From assembly GCA_903917505.1 (NCBI GenBank), contig CAIXAY010000549.1, positions 1 to 7,881 on the forward strand: a stretch of DNA of 7,881 nt, in the 5' to 3' direction. The notes below the pieces were generated by a model that saw nothing but the letters and a program-made list of their open reading frames with translations, did not search any database and was not told where the DNA came from. Origin of the DNA: an uncultured beta proteobacterium. GTDB taxonomy: Bacteria > Pseudomonadota > Gammaproteobacteria > Burkholderiales > Rhodocyclaceae. This document shows, piece after piece, positions 4,435-7,881 of this stretch (positions are counted from its first letter, which is position 1; each line of letters starts with the position of its first letter). A program made the translations under genes and the position numbers.

Positions 4435-5602
4435 TCGCGGCGACATGCTCGGCCCATGCGGCGAGCGCGGCGGCTTTTTCGGTGCGGTAATCGTGCACGT
4501 TGTAAACACGATCCAGGCCGGGCTTGGCGTGGCCTAGAACGGCTTCTCTGGCGTCGCGATCGATGCCGAGCGCCGCCATGCCTGTGTCGGCGCTGCGGCG
4601 GCAGTCATGGAATGTCCAGCCGCCGATGCCGGACTCCCGACGCAGGATTTCGGCGAGCCGCTTCTGGCCGGCATAAGGCCGTTTGCCGTCGACCGAGAAC
4701 ACGGGTGCCGCTCCCTGTCGGCTTCCGATCTGATCGCGCACGATCGCCATTGCCAATTCCGGCAGCGGCAAAAGATGGTCACGTTTCGTTTTGTAGCGGG
4801 CGGCCGGGATTATCCAGTCCGCGGTGCCGGGCGCAATTTCGGTTGCGAGCATGCACCGCGCCTCATCTCGGCGCGCGGCAGTCAAAATCAGCATCTTGGC
4901 AAAGGCACCAGCGGCGCCGCCGATGCGCTCGGCGGCATGCCAGATGGCGCGCAACTCGGAATCCGTGAGCACCCGCTGGCGCGGCTTCTCAAGGTTCTTG
5001 CGCCGCTTCACGGCGGCGACGGGATTAGACTCTAGATGCTTATGGGCCGGACGCTCCATTGCCCATGCGAACGCGGCACGCAATTGGGAGCGCACCCGAT
5101 TCACCTGGGCGCGTAGGTCCGCTGCCTCTAACCTGTCGAGCATATCGGCTACGTCATGCCGGCCGAGGTCTACAAGCCGGCGCGCGCCGATATGCGGGAT
5201 CACCCAGGTTTGGAATAGCCGCTCAGTCAGCTTCCAACGTCGCTGATTCCGCTTGCAGTAGGTATCGACATAATCGGCGACAAGATCGGCGATGGTGAGC
5301 GAAGCCGCCGCCGCTGCCTCCTTGGCCTCGGCCTCGGCCTTCGGCAGATCGTTCCCCCGGAAGGCCGCGCCCAGCACGTCCAGGGCACGCTGGCGGGCGT
5401 CCGACAGCTTCAATGCTGGATAGGCGCCGAGCGTTTCCCGGCGCTGGGCGCCCCCTTTGGGTCGGTAGCGGACAGCCCATGTCTTTGCACCCGCCGCCGT
5501 CACCCGGAGCGTGAGCCCGGATACTTCGGTATCGGTGATATCCAGGCGCCCGGCGGCGGGCGGTTTAACTCCGGCGACGGTGCGATCGGTGAGCTTCGGC
5601 AT
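4421..5602 (-). CDS. int: Tyrosine integrase, P4/DUF4102 type, 393 aa
   Basis: Full length for the family. Residues 1-90 form the arm-DNA-binding domain (DUF4102 style, MPKLTDRTV then DTEVSGLTLRV and the YRPKG/LGAYPALKLSDAR signature). Residues about 100-195 are the core-binding SAM-like domain. Residues 210-393 are the catalytic domain. Active-site residues are all visible: R244 (LTAARRDEA), K273 (YKTKRDH), H332 and R335 (FHDCRRSAD), H358 (VLGHA) and the nucleophile Y367, nine residues after H358 (DRVYNVHDY). The enzyme would recombine attP with a host attB, commonly a tRNA or tmRNA 3' end. The ATG at 5602 has GGGAG about six bases upstream. Just beyond, three tandem repeats (5620-5649) fall in the leader, so int may control its own synthesis. 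It looks intact and active. Confidence 0.97.
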   Translation of the reverse strand: MPKLTDRTVAGVKPPAAGRLDITDTEVSGLTLRVTAAGAKTWAVRYRPKGGAQRRETLGAYPALKLSDARQRALDVLGAAFRGNDLPKAEAEAKEAAAAASLTIADLVADYVDTYCKRNQRRWKLTERLFQTWVIPHIGARRLVDLGRHDVADMLDRLEAADLRAQVNRVRSQLRAAFAWAMERPAHKHLESNPVAAVKRRKNLEKPRQRVLTDSELRAIWHAAERIGGAAGAFAKMLILTAARRDEARCMLATEIAPGTADWIIPAARYKTKRDHLLPLPELAMAIVRDQIGSRQGAAPVFSVDGKRPYAGQKRLAEILRRESGIGGWTFHDCRRSADTGMAALGIDRDAREAVLGHAKPGLDRVYNVHDYRTEKAAALAAWAEHVAAITKS

Positions 5603-5619
5603 ATGCTTCTCCCAAGGCC

Positions 5620-5649
5620 GGGGACTTACCGGGGACTTACGCTGACTTG
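5620..5649. promoter_or_regulatory. Putative integrase arm-type sites, left cluster
   Basis: GGGGACTTA occurs at 5620-5628 and 5631-5639, followed by a weaker GCTGACTTG at 5641-5649. The starts are spaced 11 and 10 bp. A matching cluster occurs at 5840-5869 with the same spacing and orientation. Tandem sites next to int, spaced by one helical turn, are what the N-terminal domain of a P4-type integrase would bind. Assignment is by position and pattern only. Confidence 0.65.
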
Positions 5650-5743
5650 TTTCCTGACGTGCCGCGCCGTTGCGCTAGGTGTCAGAAACCGCAGTTTTCC
5701 GGGCTTTTGGTACAATAGCACGCAACGCGGCACATTAGGAAAC
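5649..5743. repeat. Imperfect inverted repeat upstream of int
   Basis: GTTTCCTGACGTGCCGCG followed by CCGTTGCG (5649-5674) is matched in reverse by 5721-5743, whose complement reads GTTTCCTAATGTGCCGCG then TTGCG, with a three-base gap. The spacer is 46 bp. The left arm can also pair locally with GTCAGAAAC (5681-5689). It may include the int promoter or operator, or core-type recombination sites. Confidence 0.7.
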
Positions 5744-5788
5744 GCATAATCGCCCGTCTCCCAGACGTGAAGCCTCCCTGTTCAAATT

Positions 5789-5824
5789 GCCAGGAATCCC
5801 AAGGGGTTCCTGGCCTTTTTGTTT
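5789..5824 (+). terminator. Rho-independent terminator (rightward)
   Basis: GCCAGGAATCCC (5789-5800) pairs with GGGGTTCCTGGC (5803-5814), with one T:G wobble and a tight apex, followed by CTTTTTGTTT. It is a strong intrinsic terminator on the plus strand. No gene is visible directly upstream of it. It may end a short untranslated RNA starting near a TACAAT box (5711-5716), or insulate the rightward genes from outside transcription. Confidence 0.8.
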
Positions 5825-5839
5825 CTGGGGTTTGGCGCT

Positions 5840-5869
5840 GGGGACTTATCGGGGACTTGCGGCGACGGG
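5840..5869. promoter_or_regulatory. Putative integrase arm-type sites, right cluster
   Basis: GGGGACTTA (5840-5848) and GGGGACTTG (5851-5859) are followed by a poor third match, GGCGACGGG (5861-5869). The first 22 bp match the left cluster at 20 of 22 positions, and the 11/10-bp spacing is the same. They are direct, not inverted, copies of the left cluster. Confidence 0.65.
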
Positions 5870-5894
5870 AGCGGCCTCGCCGCGCCCCGGCGGT

Positions 5895-5934
5895 GGCTAC
5901 AGGCGGCTAGTGCTGGCTAGTGCTGGCTATACGC
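5895..5934. promoter_or_regulatory. Four GGCTA boxes at 10-bp phase before the rightward operon
   Basis: GGCTA begins at 5895, 5905, 5915 and 5925. The middle two units are identical 10-mers (GGCTAGTGCT). The last box runs into TATACG (5928-5933), a possible weak -10 with no good -35. This looks like an activator- or repressor-binding array for the rightward genes that start at 5965. The AlpA-like proteins of this window are candidate binders, but that is a guess. Confidence 0.6.
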
Positions 5935-5964
5935 GGTGCGCTGCGCCCGCCTGATAATGCCGGC

Positions 5965-6549
5965 ATGAGCCGCGCCGTTTTTATAATTGGTTGGGGCGCC
6001 CTGTGCGGGCGCTACGGTCTCAAGCGCGCAACAGTTGTCCGCTGGATTCGGCGCGAGCAATTCCCGGCGCCGGTAGAACTGGGCAAAACCTATATCGGCT
6101 GGTATCTCGCCGAGGTCTTGGCCTGGGAGCGGTCCCGCCAGCGCCGCGATTACAAGCGGCCGTTGCCTCTCCGCGGCGGCTTGACGGCAGAGAATCGATA
6201 TTGCGGCGGTGCGCGCGGCAAGCCGGCGGCCGAGACTGCCGCGCATCTGGATCAGCGCTGCTTTGACCGCCTAATCAAGTTATGGAACAGCGGCGCCAGC
6301 GGCGCGGCGATCATGAAAAAATTCCGCTGCAGCCGCGCCGCCTTAGAGCGCGCCGTGAATCAGCTTCTCGGTAAAGGACTCATACAGCGCCGCGTGCGGG
6401 GCCGGCCACGCAAGCCTATCGCCCAGGATGCCGCAACGCCGCGCAACGGGCAGGCGCCAGGCGCGATATCGCCCGCCGCCGCTACGACGGCCCCCGATGT
6501 CGAGCGAGCGCCCCAGCGCAGTCCCGTAGCAGAAAATGAAGGAGTTTGA
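5965..6549 (+). CDS. Regulator with AlpA-like winged helix, second HTH and AT-hook-like motif, 194 aa
   Basis: The ATG at 5965 is preferred over a GTG at 5920, which lies inside the GGCTA repeat array. Neither has a clear ribosome site, so the message may have a short leader. Residues 11-60 fit the AlpA winged helix (ALCGRYGLKRATVVRWI, then FPAPVELGKTYIGWYLAEV and LAWERSRQRR). Residues about 98-141 look like a second HTH of resolvase/MarR flavour (LIKLWNSGASGAAIMKKF, then CSRAALERAVNQLLGKGLI). RGRPRKP at 145-151 matches an AT-hook, followed by a disordered Pro/Ala tail. The second half would allow bipartite or looping DNA contact. It lies directly upstream of the tail-hub-like gene, so it probably regulates that operon, possibly itself through the GGCTA boxes. 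The combination of domains is not one I know by name. Confidence 0.75.
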   Translation: MSRAVFIIGWGALCGRYGLKRATVVRWIRREQFPAPVELGKTYIGWYLAEVLAWERSRQRRDYKRPLPLRGGLTAENRYCGGARGKPAAETAAHLDQRCFDRLIKLWNSGASGAAIMKKFRCSRAALERAVNQLLGKGLIQRRVRGRPRKPIAQDAATPRNGQAPGAISPAAATTAPDVERAPQRSPVAENEGV

Positions 6550-6552
6550 GCA

Positions 6553-7881
6553 ATGGCGCAGTATTCGGCGGTCCCGCAGTGTTTCATCGAGGTCTATCCC
6601 GCCGAAGGCGGCACCTTTGCGATTCAAGGCGGCCAGATTCTCGGCTGCGTAGTGAATCGGGACATCGCTGCGGCATCGGGCAGCTTCGAAATACAGTTAG
6701 CGCCCGGCGGCCCGCGCGGAACCAACGCGGCGCCATCATGGTCGGATATTTTGACGCCGATGTCGTTGTGTTTAATCGGCATGAGCCGCGGCGCGTACAG
6801 GCAAGTCGTGATGGTCGGCGTCGTCACCAGCGTCCAGGAATCGCAAATCTGGCGCGAAAACGTGCAGCGGACCATCGTCGCGCAAGGGCAAGACTTTGGG
6901 TATTTTTTCGCGAGTTTCAACTGGTGCAGTTTGTCGTTCCTCGGCTCCGGCGGCGCCGCAGCGCTGGCGGAAGCCGCTGGCGCGGCGCCGCAGGCGGGTC
7001 TCTTGATGTTGCTCAGCGCCAGCGTGCTGCAAGGCCCGCCGGATGCAGTGGCGAAACAATGGTTCGCCAGCAGCCCGAACGGCATCATGTCCCGCGTGTT
7101 GCAGAACACCAGCGTCCGCTACCGCCAGCAAAGCGTCGGATTCATGACCGCCATGGCGTCGGTCTTCGAAAGCTATCCGGGATTCCAGATCCCATTCGGC
7201 GACAGCATGATCTCGACCGAAGGTTCCTGGGACGCCAAGTTTCGGGCGATTTTGGAATTTCCGTTTTTCGAATATTTTGTGACGACGGCGCCGCTCGGAT
7301 TCTATGCCGGGACATCGGGCGGGTACAATTTCGTCGTGAACGGCATCGGCAGCGATCGGCCAGCCTGTCCGACTCTGGTCGCGCGCGTGAATCCCTTGCC
7401 GCAAATCGTCTGCAACGTCGCCGGGCAGTCGGTGTCATTCGATGGAATCGACGCTGGCGCTTGGAATAAGCTGCCACTCTTCGAACTCGATACCGGATTC
7501 ACGGATTCGACGATTTCATTTTCGGCGGACGATGTTCGTAACTTCTACGCCTTGAACGTCCTATGGATGAAAAGCATGTTTGGCGATTCGAATTCTGCCG
7601 TCGCGCCACCGATTTTCGCCTATGCCGGCGCCGTCGATCTGGCGAGCATTCATCGCTATGGATTCCACCCGCAATACAGCGAAACCCGCTGGTTGAGCGA
7701 TTTAACCGGCGGCATTGCGGCCGGCCCGAATCCGCCGGACATTTTCAGCCTGTATGCGAATCTCGCAACGAGAACGGCATCATATTTCCATCCGACGGCG
7801 TTGATGGCTAAAGCGTCGGTTTCGATGCCGTTGCGCCCCGATGCGATGGTCGGCTGCAGATTCCGGTATTCGCCATTGAAA
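6553..7881 (+). CDS. Phage tail/baseplate-hub-like protein, C-terminus beyond the window
   Basis: The ATG at 6553 has AAGGAG eight bases upstream, inside the end of the preceding gene, and starts three bases after its stop. The frame is open for 443 codons to the window edge. Residues 28-110 resemble the first domain of baseplate hub proteins (XkdQ/gp27/gpD-like): SRD-type IAAASGSFEIQLAP, then WSDILTPMSLCLIGM, RQVVMVGVVTSVQES and the late TIVAQGQDFGYFF. A hydrophobic Ala/Leu-rich stretch lies at about 130-162. Later come FDG-like and YALNVLW segments and HRYGFHPQYSETRWL, reminiscent of the last hub domains. Hubs sit at the tail tip, join the tube to the spike and guide assembly. Family assignment is by motif style, not by alignment, so another large tail protein is possible. 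Overlapping long frames in this stretch are shadows. Confidence 0.65.
   Translation, partial: MAQYSAVPQCFIEVYPAEGGTFAIQGGQILGCVVNRDIAAASGSFEIQLAPGGPRGTNAAPSWSDILTPMSLCLIGMSRGAYRQVVMVGVVTSVQESQIWRENVQRTIVAQGQDFGYFFASFNWCSLSFLGSGGAAALAEAAGAAPQAGLLMLLSASVLQGPPDAVAKQWFASSPNGIMSRVLQNTSVRYRQQSVGFMTAMASVFESYPGFQIPFGDSMISTEGSWDAKFRAILEFPFFEYFVTTAPLGFYAGTSGGYNFVVNGIGSDRPACPTLVARVNPLPQIVCNVAGQSVSFDGIDAGAWNKLPLFELDTGFTDSTISFSADDVRNFYALNVLWMKSMFGDSNSAVAPPIFAYAGAVDLASIHRYGFHPQYSETRWLSDLTGGIAAGPNPPDIFSLYANLATRTASYFHPTALMAKASVSMPLRPDAMVGCRFRYSPLK

Larger units (their letters stand above)
5620..5869. other. Candidate attP region (core not identified)
   Basis: Two clusters of direct repeats lie exactly 220 bp apart and bracket about 190 bp. 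These hold an imperfect inverted repeat (5649-5743) and a rightward terminator (5789-5824). The arrangement P-arm / core / P'-arm next to int matches attP architecture. A core identical to a tRNA end is not evident: TTCAAAT at 5781-5787 resembles a tRNA T-loop, but its flanks do not form a five-base T-stem. Both clusters could instead belong to one arm of a split att site. Confidence 0.5.

Noticed and set aside
5747..5815. tRNA or tRNA 3' fragment as attachment core
   Set aside because: TTCAAAT resembles a T-loop, but its flanks do not form a five-base T-stem and no acceptor or CCA end can be drawn; the strong stem here is better read as a terminator.
6624..7404. Two long minus-strand frames opposite the hub-like gene
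   Set aside because: Antisense shadows produced by GC-rich codon use; no ribosome site and no domain-like sequence.
6546..7469. Long plus-strand frame of 307 codons
   Set aside because: It is Arg-rich, out-of-frame shadow of the tail-hub-like gene that starts at 6553. That gene has a clear ribosome site, stays open to the window edge and has tail-protein motifs.

Overview
The window looks like the regulatory and integration core of a temperate tailed phage, prophage or satellite of a GC-rich bacterium, probably a member of the Pseudomonadota. That host guess rests on base composition and on the gene families (P4-type integrase, AlpA-like regulators, VapE-type helicase), not on any taxonomic marker. 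No host housekeeping gene, rRNA or complete tRNA is visible.

Layout. Positions 1-3164 hold a tightly packed leftward (minus-strand) block. In transcription order it encodes an AlpA-like winged-helix protein (2820-3164), a two-CxxC zinc-knuckle protein (2249-2767), an unrecognised 192-aa protein (1661-2239), a small HTH-like protein (1299-1568), a small basic protein (1083-1295) and a VapE-type superfamily 3 helicase/primase-associated ATPase cut by the left edge (1-1086). Positions 3165-3947 contain no convincing gene but an unusual concentration of palindromes. These include a 263-bp inverted repeat with nested hairpins, two copies of a 40-bp hairpin module, and a run of perfect or near-perfect 18-25 bp palindromes. 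Positions 3948-5602 carry, leftward, the tyrosine integrase (4421-5602), an excisionase/AlpA-type HTH (4115-4324) and a 56-aa protein (3948-4118) that overlaps the excisionase stop as ATGA.

Positions 5603-5964 look like an attachment and control region. Two clusters of the direct repeat GGGGACTTA lie 220 bp apart and flank an imperfect inverted repeat and a strong rightward rho-independent terminator. Next come four GGCTA boxes phased at exactly 10 bp. From 5965 transcription runs rightward through a regulator with two HTH-like segments and an AT-hook-like motif (5965-6549). It is followed three bases later by a large tail/baseplate-hub-like protein that runs off the right edge (6553-7881).

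How it fits together (inference). The leftward genes would serve early functions: integration, excision, regulation and VapE-driven replication. The rightward pair would start a late, virion-structure operon under its own DNA-binding regulator. The putative int arm-type sites occur on both sides of the candidate core, which would suit an unsplit attP, that is a circular or excised genome rather than a prophage end. This is not proven. The palindrome field between the early operon and the int/xis genes is the least explained part of the window. It could be a replication origin, a control site that folds as RNA or single-stranded DNA, or a nest of palindromic mobile elements.
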